Assembly: GCA_963556695.1 (NCBI GenBank)
Contig: CAUWAG010000020.1
Location: 3,472,001-3,536,000, forward strand
From: Anthostomella pinea
Lineage: Eukaryota > Ascomycota > Sordariomycetes > Xylariales > Xylariaceae
Direction: 5' to 3'
DNA length: 64,000 nucleotides
Under the pieces are notes generated by a model. That model had not been told where the DNA came from. It saw only the letters and a program-made list of their open reading frames with translations, and searched no databases. The position numbers and the translations under genes were made by a program. Of this stretch, positions 44,004 through 54,997 are shown in pieces (position 1 is the first letter of the stretch; every line of letters starts with the position of its first letter).

Positions 44004-45557
44004 CTATTTCGGTTCGATCAGTTTGATATCTGCCGTCGATGTAGTGCCAGACTGGTCTCTGTCTACATAAAGTGACACAAATACGGATCTGCCATTATCT
44101 TCCCCGAAGCTTACGTGATTGGCCTGGGCATAGTGTCCTAGCACTCCAACGAGTTCCAGATCGCATTTCAACGCTGCTGCCCAGAGCGATGGACTCGATT
44201 GCGCCGTCGCTACACAGACCCAAGACTTCTGCTTGTGCGAGTATCCACAGGCCACGACAAGGGATTCCTCCTGTCCTTCCACTTCGAAGATGCAGAATCC
44301 GGCGAACGTAGGAGCATCATGGGTCTTGAAACGCGTCCGCGCCCGATCGACCCAGTGGCTTGCAGGTTCAGCACGCTCGCATCGTAAAGATGCACAGATC
44401 TCGATATAGAAGCTGCCCATGCCTCTATTGTTGTCGATTTTGTGATTTGGTTGGAACCCATGTGGAACACTCTGGACAATGTACATAGTTGTTGGAGTTT
44501 CTCCTGAGAGATCTTGATAGTGTCTCGTTGGGTTCCAGCGCTGTAACGAAACCCGGCAATAAACACCTCCACCCAGATGAAGCAGTTCGAGCACATAGGT
44601 GCCAGCCGCATCGAGGCAACCCAGTTTTATCAGGGCCAGCTTCGTGCCATCGTATAGTTTATGGAGTGGCATATGCAGACGCAGTCCCTTGTTTGTCATC
44701 TGGAATTCTGGAACGTAAACGAGATCTGCATAGCACTCAAAAAATCTCGCTCCAATGAATTGTAACGGTGACTGCGCAAGGATGCCACTTAGGGGCGGAT
44801 TCATTTGGTTATCAGGCCATGCGAAAAGCGTAAGATCGTTGGTGTTCTTGATGATCTCTTTCTGCAGGCGTGTAAATGCCTTCTGGTCGCCCTCGCCATA
44901 AAGTAAGGGCATGTTCACCTCGAAGATACCGAGAAGGCAGTAGGCGACGTCCTCCTCCCGTTTAGTCTCGCGTCTCGCTGCCCAGGACATCTTGCGACAC
45001 GACAGCTGTTCGCGCAAGACAGAGCGAAGACTTCTTCCTGGAAAGATCTCTAGAATATCAAGGGCAATGCCCGTGATATCCGATATTTCTTCACCTAGCC
45101 CCGACTTTGTCCCATGAAGCTGCCAGTTATTATTGTAGAATCGAACATGGCGAGGCGCGATCAATTCCTGCAACGTCCAGCCACGACGAAACCAGCGACA
45201 AGCAGCAAATGATTCTGGTCGGGGGTCTTCGAGGTCTTCAAGGTATGCATGACAGACAGTGGCTTCAGAATACCACTTGAACATGGAGTTGATGGCCACG
45301 GTCAGCTCCGCACTGCTGCTCTTGTCGATGCAACAAGTGTCGACCCAAGCATATTCAAGACCATCCTCTATTGCCAGGGAGCAGGTGCGCTGGATCTTCT
45401 GCCAGCCTTTCATTCGAGTTCTTTCATCTCGGCGGTCGACGAAGTCTCGGAAGGTGACTTCCTCGTCATCCCACGTGTGCGACAAGATGGCATAAGGTGG
45501 GATCTCGCGGCCGTAGTGCTCCTCCAGCTGCAGAGTAGAGCAATTGATCAACCACAT
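44004..45557 (-). CDS. HET domain protein (heterokaryon incompatibility)
   Basis: An intronless ORF. The frame is open to 45890, but I place the start at ATG 45557 because HET proteins of this class begin with MWLINCSTLQLEEHYG-like sequence; this gives 517 residues. HET motifs are in order: PPYAILSHTWDDEEVTF (residues 20-36), YAWVDTCCIDKSSSAEL, and FRRGWTLQELIAPRHVRFY, followed by the usual RREDVAYCLLGIF-like segment (KREEDVAYCLLGIFEVNMPLL) and LFAW. The HET domain is TIR-related and acts in non-self recognition and programmed cell death when incompatible strains fuse. The C-terminal 250 residues have no domain I can name. No partner NLR gene is adjacent. A repeat arm (TGCTTATTCC, 45733-45742) lies 176 bases upstream of the chosen start. 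Confidence 0.93.
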   Translation of the reverse strand: MWLINCSTLQLEEHYGREIPPYAILSHTWDDEEVTFRDFVDRRDERTRMKGWQKIQRTCSLAIEDGLEYAWVDTCCIDKSSSAELTVAINSMFKWYSEATVCHAYLEDLEDPRPESFAACRWFRRGWTLQELIAPRHVRFYNNNWQLHGTKSGLGEEISDITGIALDILEIFPGRSLRSVLREQLSCRKMSWAARRETKREEDVAYCLLGIFEVNMPLLYGEGDQKAFTRLQKEIIKNTNDLTLFAWPDNQMNPPLSGILAQSPLQFIGARFFECYADLVYVPEFQMTNKGLRLHMPLHKLYDGTKLALIKLGCLDAAGTYVLELLHLGGGVYCRVSLQRWNPTRHYQDLSGETPTTMYIVQSVPHGFQPNHKIDNNRGMGSFYIEICASLRCERAEPASHWVDRARTRFKTHDAPTFAGFCIFEVEGQEESLVVACGYSHKQKSWVCVATAQSSPSLWAAALKCDLELVGVLGHYAQANHVSFGEDNGRSVFVSLYVDRDQSGTTSTADIKLIEPK

Positions 45558-46375
45558 CTTCAAGCGGGTATGGCAGAGTCTTGTGCCATCTCGACTTCTT
45601 CGGTTGCTTAGACTGTCAGCAGAGTGGAAAGGCGAGAAATGGTGAGGGGTAAAGACAGTCACAGCCTTGTCTGCCTGCAGCTGCAAGTCGATAGGCGACC
45701 CTAGATAAGCGACGAGCGCCTGCTTTCTAGGGTGCTTATTCCACTGTAGTAGAACGTTTGAACAGAAGATTCGAAGTGCGCGGAACGGATTTAGGATAAG
45801 TGTACCCACACAGACATCAAGCATGAGAGCGCAGCTCCTTCCGGCCCTCAGTAGATTTTGCAGCCATGCAGCAAGGCAACCCGTCTGCAACGGCAGCTAG
45901 GTACGAACCACCTCCAATACAGCAACTGCACCTTCACTAGTCACGGTAGTTCCTTCCACAGGTATGCATACACTCACATGCGAAAACAGGTGTCATCAGT
46001 GAAGCCTTTTGGTTTGAACGATTAGTGAAGGGAATCAAGGGGACTGCGAAGGCCTCCCAGGTATACAGCCCTACCGTACCAACCTGAGCTGAGCCGTCTC
46101 CGAAGCTGTCGAGTATAACTCGGCCGCGACCCTATACACCTCAAACCTAGACCAGTCCAAGAAGGTATAGTGCTTGACGTGGTGTAGACGAGGATGATGT
46201 CAGCAAGCTTGCTCTGGTCTGCCCTCCACGCAGCGCAGAGAGTAGGTAGGGACCAAGGAGCGTGACAAGAGCCCAGCTCAGTAACCAGACACTTACTTCC
46301 CAAGGAAAAGTAGACCAGGTTGTCCTTGCCCGCTCAAAACTCCAAGCTCGACAACTGCAGTCGGGTACGTGATGC
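45558..46375. other. Intergenic, HET promoter
   Basis: About 0.8 kb between the HET start and the next stop. Contains a single repeat arm, TGCTTATTCC followed by ACTG, at 45733-45742. No gene seen. Confidence 0.5.
45733..45742 (-). repeat. Single arm of the dispersed palindromic repeat
   Basis: TGCTTATTCCACTG here is the complement of CAGTGGAATAAGCA, the same arm and flank as at 47636-47649 and 49892-49910. I see no matching second arm nearby, so this is a solo or eroded copy. Confidence 0.5.
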
Positions 46376-47041
46376 TCAGTTCCGGGCCAGACCTCCGGCC
46401 TCGCTTGCGTCCCACAGACGCGATATCAACCACCAGTTCCCATCGCGCTTTCGCTTTGGTCCCTTGGTTCGCGCGATCGCCCGAGATTTGATGGCGCTCC
46501 AGTCCATCTGGCTCGGCAACTTGTCCGAATCATCCGCCGCCTCCTGGTCCCTCACGGTGTCGCAAGCAAAAGACGACTGATCGCCCGGCTTGCCAATATA
46601 AATTTCCACCTTGAACTGCTCTCTTTGAAAAGGAGCATACGGTTTTCCGGTTGGAGCCGGTCGTGGCATGTCAGGGGAGGAGGGCGTTGATTGGGCCTGT
46701 TCGAGAGCGTCCAGTTCGGCATGGCGCCAGAGGAAAGCCAAGTATTCGTGTTGAAAATCCTGCTTCGTCATGCAGGCCGTCGCGATCTTCTTGAACTCGC
46801 CCATGTTGGCCTTTTCCTCCATAGTCTCGACTAATACTCGCTTGGCTCTTTCTAAGCCCATGCGGTACTGATCTTGCAGAAATGTGATTTGCAAGAAACC
46901 AGGTAACGAACCAGACGAGGAGGACGAATCGAAAGGTAAAGCCTCCGTTGTAAAGCGCAAGCGGCAGATGCCGGGCGTAAGAGTGTATCTCGTCGTGAAG
47001 GCCGAGGAGGAATGAGCCGAGGCCTTCTGGGCGGGGAGCAA
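46376..47041 (-). CDS. Hypothetical protein with a charged helical core
   Basis: A 221-residue ORF from ATG 47041. The conserved-looking part runs from LQDQYRMGLERAKRVLVETM through a helical segment (ANMGEFKKIATACMTKQDFQHEYLAFLWRHAELDALEQ) to a basic end (RAIARTKGPKRKRDGNWWLI). I recognise no family. The N terminus is doubtful: a second frame from ATG 47051 (MPLVAPRPEGLGSFLLGLHD) encodes a plausible start with a hydrophobic helix (FRFVLLVWFVTWFL) that runs over the same bases as a Ser-rich stretch here. The true protein may join the two by a frameshift or an intron I could not place. Confidence 0.5.
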   Translation of the reverse strand: MLPAQKASAHSSSAFTTRYTLTPGICRLRFTTEALPFDSSSSSGSLPGFLQITFLQDQYRMGLERAKRVLVETMEEKANMGEFKKIATACMTKQDFQHEYLAFLWRHAELDALEQAQSTPSSPDMPRPAPTGKPYAPFQREQFKVEIYIGKPGDQSSFACDTVRDQEAADDSDKLPSQMDWSAIKSRAIARTKGPKRKRDGNWWLISRLWDASEAGGLARN

Positions 47042-47869
47042 CCAAAGGCATGTTTGATGGCGAGTTCAGGCTTCAATCGCGTATCCGTGTTCGTTGCGAG
47101 CGTGAGTCGGGGGATACAGGCCCTGTGTGGTCTGGGAGGCGGTACGAAGCAGACACCCAATGAGGCTTGGTAACGAATGGTCTGTAAGAACGTCGAGTGC
47201 GCACACAAGGAAGAAGCCTCGCTTGGGGCTTATCAGCAGTCATCGAGGTTTCTCCGATAGTTCACCTTCAATGTTACGGTCCGCGGTGGCAACCGACGGC
47301 TGAACTCAAGATCTAGTAGTACCGCCTATTTCAAGGGCATTGTTCAATTGCCTCACCTTCTACCTCAACGCAAATCTCCTCGAAGATGATCAAAACCTTC
47401 AAACCGATCGCCCCGATGAGTTTCGCGAGGTTGCTGCGGCCGGCCCAGGATACTGGCCATGTTCAAACTGGAAGCGCCCAACATCAAGGAGAGGACCAAC
47501 CTGCTTCATAGGGGTCATGTCGTGTCAACGTGGCCCTCGGGACTTGTCTCAAAAGATTATCTATTGTCATTATATCATTACTAGCATCATGTGCTCTGAT
47601 AACTCTGCCACTTGAGCGGCTGCACAAATAGTTTGCAGTGGAATAAGCAGCGGTTTGGTGCTTATTCCAGTCATTTGCGCCTGGCCATGCCAGCTGCTTA
47701 TGCCGGTTATCATCTCAGCCGCTTGCCACTCGGGGTCCTTCTCCTGGGGTATCCCGTTTCAGCCAAGCCCAAGCCCAACCCCAAACTCCGTTTCGCCTGC
47801 TCATCCTGATTCCTAAAGGAGTGTCAAACGAGGGGTATCATGAAATAGAAAACCAAACACGACAAGCGA
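47042..47869. other. Intergenic with a perfect hairpin repeat
   Basis: About 0.8 kb between the GH76 stop and the hypothetical gene start. It carries the hairpin copy of the dispersed repeat at 47633-47704. No gene seen. Confidence 0.5.
47630..47704 (+). repeat. Dispersed palindromic repeat, perfect hairpin copy
   Basis: GGAATAAGCA at 47640-47649 pairs exactly with TGCTTATTCC at 47659-47668 around the loop gcggtttgg. The left flank (AATAGTTTGCAGT) and the loop recur at 49885-49920 and, inverted, at 49422-49452. A further arm, TGCTTATGCC, lies at 47695-47704, echoing the doubled right arm of copy 1. It sits 165 bases past the GH76 stop. Confidence 0.8.
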
Positions 47870-49039
47870 TTACGAGACAGCAACGGCTCCGACCAGGGTA
47901 TCCAAAGCCGAGCTCTGCGTGCCCGCCGTGGCAATCGCGAGCGGTCCGTTCCACGTCGGCCCCAGCTGATTATTCGCCTTGTTGCGATCGTTGGCCCATA
48001 TCGCGTCCGCGTTGGCGAGGATGAAGCTCGCGAAGACCTGCTGCGGTTGTTCCTGCTGAAGGTAGCGCAGGTTGCGCATGAAGACACCTTTGAACTGCGC
48101 GCCGTCGGAGCCGCAGTTGGGCTCGCAGCCCTCGTAGAGCACGCCGTTGCGCGAGAGGGTCGAGATGGCAGCGCCGGCGATGGTCGATGCTTGGTTGAGC
48201 AAGGAGGCGTCGCCCGAGGCCTTGTAGAGCTCCACCAGGCCGCCGAGGATGACGCCCTGGTTGTAGGTCCACGTGGTCATGCCGTTGTTCTTGCAGTCGT
48301 CGGTGAGGCCGTCGTTGATCAGGTTATCCGAGTTAATCAGGCCGCTGTTCTTGAACCAATTCCACTGGGTCTGGGCGATGGCCAGGTAATAATCCTTCTT
48401 TCCCGGGACCCGGTTTGCAAGGGATGCCGCCACGCTTAGGAAGAGCTCGTTGGCGATGGCGTTGGTGTACGTGCCGACCTTGCTCCAGTAGATGCCTCCG
48501 CAGCTCGAATTGCCAGCGTGCATATCCTCGAAGATTTCCTCTGCGGCCTGGAGATATTGCTGATCTCCCATTCCATAGACGCCGACATCGTGGCTGCGAA
48601 TCATGGCCAGTGCCCACCACCCCTCGTCGTCATAGTAGTCGTTGAGAAAGTTTTCGAAGCCCCTCTTGCTGAGGGCTCGCTTCGAGATTCTCGTGTAAGT
48701 TGAAATGGGAAGGCCTGCCACCGAAAGGGATTTCACGGCTGAGACTGCCGTCTTTTGTGCTTGTTCGTAGGTGTTTTGGATGGTATTAGGTATATCGAGA
48801 TCCGTAGAAGAGGTTGGGTTTAGCACCGCGAAGTCGGCGAGTGTTGTCAGGCAGTTGGCACTATTCCACCAGCCGGTAGTGTCCCACAGGCCCGTCGTAT
48901 TGTCGTACCACGTCTGGAGGGCCTTGATCGCATCAATGGTGTTGGCAGTATAAGTAGGCTGGTCCGCGAAGTGGGTGTGACTAGACATTAAGAAAAAGGC
49001 TCTGGCCGCCAGGCCGCCGAAGAAGGATGAGGATACCAT
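47870..49039 (-). CDS. GH76 family glycosidase (alpha-1,6-mannanase-like, secreted)
   Basis: A single-exon ORF; from ATG 49039 it encodes 389 residues. The N terminus MVSSSFFGGLAARAFFLMSS may be a short signal peptide before TYTANTIDAIKALQTWYDN. The GH76 catalytic Asp pair is visible in NDYYDDEGWWALAMIRSHD, and other family blocks follow: CGGIYWSK...YTNAIANELFL, NGMTTWTYNQGVILGGLVEL and FKGVFMRNLRYL. The family includes Dfg5/Dcw1, which transfer GPI mannoproteins to the wall, and secreted mannanases. I see no C-terminal hydrophobic GPI tail, so a secreted or mannan-degrading role is more likely. The frame is open to 49195, so a start at an upstream Met (49195) is possible. Confidence 0.9.
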   Translation of the reverse strand: MVSSSFFGGLAARAFFLMSSHTHFADQPTYTANTIDAIKALQTWYDNTTGLWDTTGWWNSANCLTTLADFAVLNPTSSTDLDIPNTIQNTYEQAQKTAVSAVKSLSVAGLPISTYTRISKRALSKRGFENFLNDYYDDEGWWALAMIRSHDVGVYGMGDQQYLQAAEEIFEDMHAGNSSCGGIYWSKVGTYTNAIANELFLSVAASLANRVPGKKDYYLAIAQTQWNWFKNSGLINSDNLINDGLTDDCKNNGMTTWTYNQGVILGGLVELYKASGDASLLNQASTIAGAAISTLSRNGVLYEGCEPNCGSDGAQFKGVFMRNLRYLQQEQPQQVFASFILANADAIWANDRNKANNQLGPTWNGPLAIATAGTQSSALDTLVGAVAVS

Positions 49040-49380
49040 AGTGACCGGGAATGAATATGGGTAACTCGAAGTTTCGAAATAATAAACCAGAGTTTCCAGA
49101 AACCTTGGGGTATAGGGAGACGAACTCTTAAATGCCGAAAGAGAGAGCGACATCATATCGACTGGTGTGACTCTCTCCGCTTGAACCACCGTCATAAATT
49201 AAGGGTCACAGTAAAGGGCACCGCATGGCAACATCCCCTGACCCAGCCAGTTGGCCATGACCCTGCCACGAGCACAAGCACAAAACCACTTGCCTGGGTC
49301 ATCTGGGTTGTCCCCCGTACACAGAGCCAGACCTTTGGTGTGCTGGCAAGCGGTGGAACCAAAGTTCTACATAAGCACCT

Positions 49381-49455
49381 GGAATAAGCAGTCACTCCTG
49401 GGGGAATTGACTGGAGCAACCACCAAACCGCTGCTTACTCCAGTGCAAATTATTG
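49381..49455 (-). repeat. Dispersed palindromic repeat, wide-loop copy
   Basis: GGAATAAGCA at 49381-49390 pairs with TGCTTACTCC at 49432-49441 across 41 bases. The right end (ACCAAACCGC before the arm, CAGTGCAAATTATT after it) is the complement of the left end of the hairpin copy at 47630, so this copy is in the opposite orientation. Confidence 0.7.
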
Positions 49456-49884
49456 TGTCAACCACAGCCCTCGTGAGAGGTGGGCGATATGATCCCGGGA
49501 CCCTGATGGTGATCTGCGCGGCACTTGGTGATCGGCGATGCGCTGGCGGCGACGGGCGAAGCCATCATCCATGCCAAAGGATGAGCAGCTGGGCGCGTGA
49601 GCCAGGTCGCCGTCGCCGTCCGGCTTGTCGACGAGCTTGTGGGATGGTTGGTAGAGAGAGGGAGAAGAGGGTTGGGCATGGTTTCAGAAGGAAATTGGCC
49701 TTCATGCTGGGGTTTGTGCCGCATGAGGCACACCTTCCAAGCACAGATCTTCGATATGGCGCATGAGTGGGGACCTACAGGTAGGACGGGAGAAAAGATA
49801 AGCGCGCCGAGCATGGGCCGGGGTACAAACCCCCACTGCCCCCCTCCAGCTCCCCGCTGGCTCCACTGGCAAACGGTTAAATAA

Positions 49885-49930
49885 ATACTTTGCAGTGGAA
49901 TAATAAGCAGCGATTTGGTGCTTCCTCCCG
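49885..49930 (+). repeat. Dispersed palindromic repeat, eroded copy
   Basis: TTTGCAGTGGAATAATAAGC followed by AGCGATTTGGTGCTTCCTCC. It matches the copy at 47633 except for a three-base insertion (TAA) in the left arm and changes in the right arm. Confidence 0.7.
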
Positions 49931-51108
49931 CCAATTGCTGTAGAACAACTGCTGATGCCAGATGATTATACGAACAGGATGATCTGATGATGATAGAACA
50001 GCGACCGCTATCGTGGCGATGTGTGAGAGAGGCATGAGAGGGAGGCACTGCCACAGTCTCCTTTCTCCTGCGTCCAACACTCCCGGCAGCTTAAAAGCTT
50101 TGCCTTGATGTGGGACGCCGGTGTTTTATCTCGACGTTGGACGTTTGACTCTGATGAGGCGCCTGGGCGGCGCGAGGTGAAACGGCCCGGGGGCCTTCGC
50201 GCGCGTGTCTTAGGGCCGGGGATCACCTATCGTCCCGCCGATTATAGAAGGTATATAATCGTTGACATCCGAACATCGTGTTCGATGCTCCTAGATTGAG
50301 ACTAGTTGCCGTCTCTTGCGCCGGACCGTCAGGACATGCACAGCCTTCGCGAACGGCGCAGGATGAGCAGGAGACCCTCGGTTTGGAGGTGAGCAAGAAA
50401 AAACCACAAGACCCCACGATCCATAACCTTGCAGCTTCATGACGCTTGCCAGAGCCATCTTCCAACAACGCTGGTCATGCCAACGATGTTGTGAAAACAG
50501 TTAGTTGGTTGGAGACTCCTACCCCAACAGGACGGGCCGGCGTCATCTGAGCACCATGAACCTGGACGTCATAGGCCAGTTGGTGTCGATGATCGTCTGT
50601 CGCGTGTCCCATCGCATGCAGGCGTACAATGCTGACCCTCCTATGGGCGACAACACGGACCTGCTGTGATTGCTCTCGTGCGATGTTGCAGGAGTTTGTC
50701 AGTCTCTCGTAAGGGAGTCTGTCTCTGGCAGGTCGCATACTGATGTGGGGATGGACGTTCAGTGTTGACGATGTCGGTGAGGGCCGTTATTATCGGATTG
50801 AGGCTTCATTGAATATATGCACTTAAGCGAATATCTGCAATTGCGATGATGTGCTAAACCGAACATCACAATTGCAGGAGAACTGCACCATCAGCACACA
50901 ACGTTGCTGCCTGCCCGGCATGAGCATGCAAAGTCACCATATCAGTGTGCTATCTCACTCACAGTGTCGCTGGTATATGCCCTCGCCTCCTCTGCTGTCT
51001 AGGTAGCAAGGTGAGTTAATCACCTCAGACTGATGGAGGCGGGCACGACCCTCCAAAAAGCATTAACTCGCAACAGTTGACCTTCCAATCCGGTGCAACA
51101 CATCCGCA

Positions 51109-54100
51109 ATGGATGCTTCAGAGCAGGACCGGGATGTCTTCATCCAGAAGTACTCTGCGGATCTCATCGCCGACTTTGATCGCTCGCTCGAGCCGTTCTT
51201 GAGGAAACCCAACGGTCACCTGCGGCGTCGCGTGCGCATGAGGGAAACCTCGAGGTTGATATCTCAGGTAAACCGCCGAGCTCCGTGATGCGATGACGGG
51301 ACCAAAGACTGATTATTAGCCTTCAAGCTGCTGGAACATTTCCAGGAACTGCCACAGTTGCTCGACCCCCAACTTCCGAAGTGGCTTCCGGTGCTCGCAC
51401 ATGCCTACCTCGAGTGCTTGCAGGACCGCCGAAGATCCAGGGGGCTGTCGATGAGGTCCCAGCTACTGACCCCACTTCCAAACGCCATATGCAGGATCAT
51501 CTACACGTTCTGCAAGATCCGGGGAGAGAAGGTCATCGTCAGGTTTTTGAATGTAGAGACGAGGTACCTGGAACTCCTCCTGCAAGCCGTCGAGGACTCG
51601 GAGCGCGTGAGCGACGCCGCTACGAAGCCAGACTCGGCTGTCTTGTGGACCTGGCATGAGCGATATGTCTGTCTGCTGTGGCTGTCTCAGCTCTTCTTTG
51701 CCCCTTTCGATCTCTCGACCATATCATCAGGCGATGCGGATGACCTTGATAGGCCAGACGTGGCAGGCTTTGAGTGGCCGCCTCAAATTCCTGGCATAGC
51801 ATTGAGAGTCATACCTCTAGCAACCAGATATCTCTCTTCCCCTGGGAAAGAGAGAGATGGAGCCAAAGCGCTATTGGTCCGTGTGGCAATGAGGAAGGAC
51901 ATGCAAGAAGTAGGCGTCTTGCGTGCTCTCGTTCAATGGGCTCTATCTACACTGAAGCCAACGACAGACGCTGCATCTGAGTCGCCGTACTACTACATTG
52001 GAAGCCTGTCGTTCCTCGCTGGAGTGCTCGGAGCCTCGGCAGATACTTCTATCATGGACCAGTACCTGACAACCATATTCTACGCTACGCAGGCAATCCC
52101 TGCAGAAGAGAATGCCATTTTCAACGTCATCAATGGGTCTGCCCTGGCCCGAAAGATGATGATCAAAGTCACGCGCTCGGTAGCGACCTTGGTCTTACGG
52201 AAGTCCCAGCAGACCATGACTGATACTGAGATGGTAGAGACTACGATTGGTTATCTACTCGAGAGACTGGCAGACAATGACACGCCAGTGCGACTTGCCG
52301 CTAGCAAGGCCTTGAGCATGATCACACTCAAACTGGATCTTGATATGGCGTCGCAAGTTATCGACGCTGTTCTTGAAAGCCTCAATCGGAATGTCCTCTG
52401 GATAAAAAACAAGTCAGACCCATCGGCTCCACCTACTCGAGACCTCACAGCAGTTGATCCCCTCGAATGGCACGGTCTCATGCTGACACTATCCCACCTT
52501 CTGTACCGGCGATCGCCACCACCCGAGAACCTTTCGGATATCATCCATGCCTTATTGTTGGGGCTCTCTTTCGAGAAGCGGAACCCCTCTGGAAGCTCTA
52601 GTGGCACCAACGTAAGAGATGCTGCTTGTTTCGGTATCTGGGCTCTAGCTCGTCGCTACAGCACCCCTGAATTACCTCAAGTCCAGACAAAGTCTGTGTT
52701 GGTCGCCAAAGGACATGACCCTTCTGCATCAATACTCCAGGTCATTGCGACGGAGCTAGTCGTGAATGCATCGCTTGATCCAGCTGGAAATATCAGGCGC
52801 GGCGCGTCCGCTGCTCTCCAGGAGTTGATCGGCCGCCACCCTGATACCGTAGAGGAGGGCATTTCGGTGGTTCAAGTTGTCGACTACCATGCAGTCGCCC
52901 TCCGGACGAGAGCTATACACGAAGTGGCTCTTCAGGCAACGCGACTGTCGCCTCATTATGGACGTGCCTTATTGGAGGCCACCCTTGGATGGCGAGGCAT
53001 TGGCGACATGGATGCAGCCGCTCGTAGAGTCGCTGCTGCTTCTTTCGGAATCCTGACAGCAGAGATGGCCCACGTTGGGACGTCCGATCCGTTCTCCCGC
53101 GTCGTGAACTCCGTCGAGCTGCTACTATCCCGGTTGCGAGGTCTACAAGTACGCCAAGTAGAGGAACGACACGGTCTCTTGTTGAGTTTCGCAGCTGTTC
53201 TTGACTCTCTACCATCTCTTGTCGAAGGAGGATCATCTATCGAACGGTTCGAGATGGTGCCTATCTCGAAAATCTGCAATGCTCTCAAAGATATTTTGCA
53301 CGATGCGAAGGTGACCAAGTATCGCAAGTCCGAACTCATCGCGGAAGCGGCTGCTAGGCTCGTGGTGTCGTCGGCCCCGGTTCTACTCATGAGTCTCGCA
53401 CAGCAGAATCTACAGCACTCGAAGCTAGGCAGCCTGGTGAAGCCGGGCCATGATGTTGTCAGCGAGGGGGGTTCGATAGCTGCTTCAACAGTCAAATGGC
53501 TAGATGACACACTGCAAGGTGACCCGACGCAGATAGTCAGCGAAATTGTGGCAATCCTCGAGGATACGACGACTGTCTGGCTCGACAGTAACGAGAACGA
53601 GGTAAGCATGTCCGCATCAGAAGCTGCGTTGATACTCCTCATTTTCTCAAACCCGTCAAATCGAGCCCGGATTGTTGCAGGGTGGTGTAACAAAGTCCGC
53701 CTCCCACAAACAGGACGAAGTAAGCACGGTAACGGCTATTTCCATGCTCTCTCCCGCGCCTACGCTGTACTGGACTCTCTGAACACGGCCCAGCATTTCC
53801 AGTCCGGCACCAATGCTGTAAGCGAGGCACTTACAGAGCGATGGTCGAAGGACGGGGAAATCTTGACACGAGTGCCAATTCTGCAAAGCCTCGTGGGCAC
53901 GTCCATCTTGAAAAATAAAGCATCTGATTTCACAGGTATCATTGCTGGCGGCCTTGACGATTACACGACCACCGCCCGTGGAGATGTCGGCTCACATGTG
54001 CGATTGGAGGCGATCAAGACGACCAAGACACTATGGGAATCACAGCAGAGCGATCAACAAATACTCACCGCCCTTTTCCCTCGCATTCTTCGATTAGCAG

Positions 54101-54997
54101 CTGAAAAGCTAGACCGTGTCCGCGTCGAGGCTCAATCTGCCTTAGCTATGCTCCTACCTTTGAGGTGCGTACACGATAGAGACTGCTTGACGAGTGTACA
54201 ACTGACGGCATGATAGTGACTGCGATACATTCAAAAACCTGTCGTTCTCTTCGAAGGAGTACTTTAGCTTCTTATTCCGCCTTTGTACCACAAAACGGCT
54301 GGATCAAAACGTAGCCAAACACTGTACCCTCAGTGCAAACGAGTGCACGTCCATGCTGCTTGCAGGCCTGGCGACGTCAGCAGACACCGGTAATGAAGAC
54401 CTCGTCATAGTCAGCCGTGCCGCCGTGGCCGACTTCTGCGATGAATCCCACGAGAACCTTGAGCAGGTCTGTATCAGCCTGGTGTACAACCTCAAGCGGT
54501 ACGCGGGCCAGGACCGCGTCGTTGTCCCCACCCTAGAAGTAGTGGCCCACCTGTTCCACATCGGCCTCCTGCAGCGGTGCCACGAGACCCTGAACCTGCG
54601 GCAGCTGTGCCTGCTGGTACAGAAGGCGGCGTACAAGACGGGCAACGTCCGCAAGCTCGAGGCGTGTATCAAGGTGTACGGCGCCATCGCGGCGATGGAC
54701 GCCCACGACATGACATCGGAGCTAGCGCATAAGAGGCAGGAAGGCATCGCGGAGGCGCGACGGCGGCTGGGTGCGCTGATGCTCCACCCGTGGCCCAAGG
54801 TCCGGAGCCTGGTCGTCGACCAGCTGTGGTGTCTGTCGCTTGCGGACGGTGGTGTTGGTGACGGTGACAACAAAGTCGAAGACGAAAACGCCATGACGTC
54901 GCAGCAGCGCGCTCGTCGCAAGCTCCTGGGCACGGATTGGGGAAAGGCTGAGAGGTCACACATCAAGGGCCTGGTTGGGGAGCTTGGCATCGAGTAG
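51109..54997 (+). CDS. Tubulin-folding cofactor D (TBCD; yeast Cin1, fission yeast Alp1)
   Basis: Three exons in phase, 51109-51267, 51328-54164 and 54217-54997, give 1258 residues. Diagnostic N-terminal segments are FRKPNGHLRRRVRMRETSRL-like sequence in exon 1 and FQELPQLLDPQLPKWLPVLA in exon 2; the rest is all-helical HEAT-type repeat (for example YLSSPGKERDGAKALLVRVA, VRLAASKALSMI, NIRRGASAALQELIGRHPDT). The protein binds beta-tubulin released from chaperonin and, with cofactors C and E, assembles the alpha/beta dimer in the cytosol. The acceptor of intron 1 (TTCAAG at 51327) was chosen because the nearer TTAG gives the wrong phase. The length agrees with fungal TBCD (about 1200). Confidence 0.95.

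Larger units (their letters stand above)
49040..51108. other. Intergenic with two repeat copies
   Basis: About 2.1 kb between the divergent GH76 and cofactor D genes. Two copies of the palindromic repeat lie at 49381-49455 and 49885-49930. ORFs of up to 198 residues (49458-50054) overlap the repeats and have no domain. Confidence 0.5.

Noticed and set aside
48047..48439. 130-residue plus-strand ORF
   Set aside because: It lies opposite the GH76 catalytic region, which has clear family motifs.
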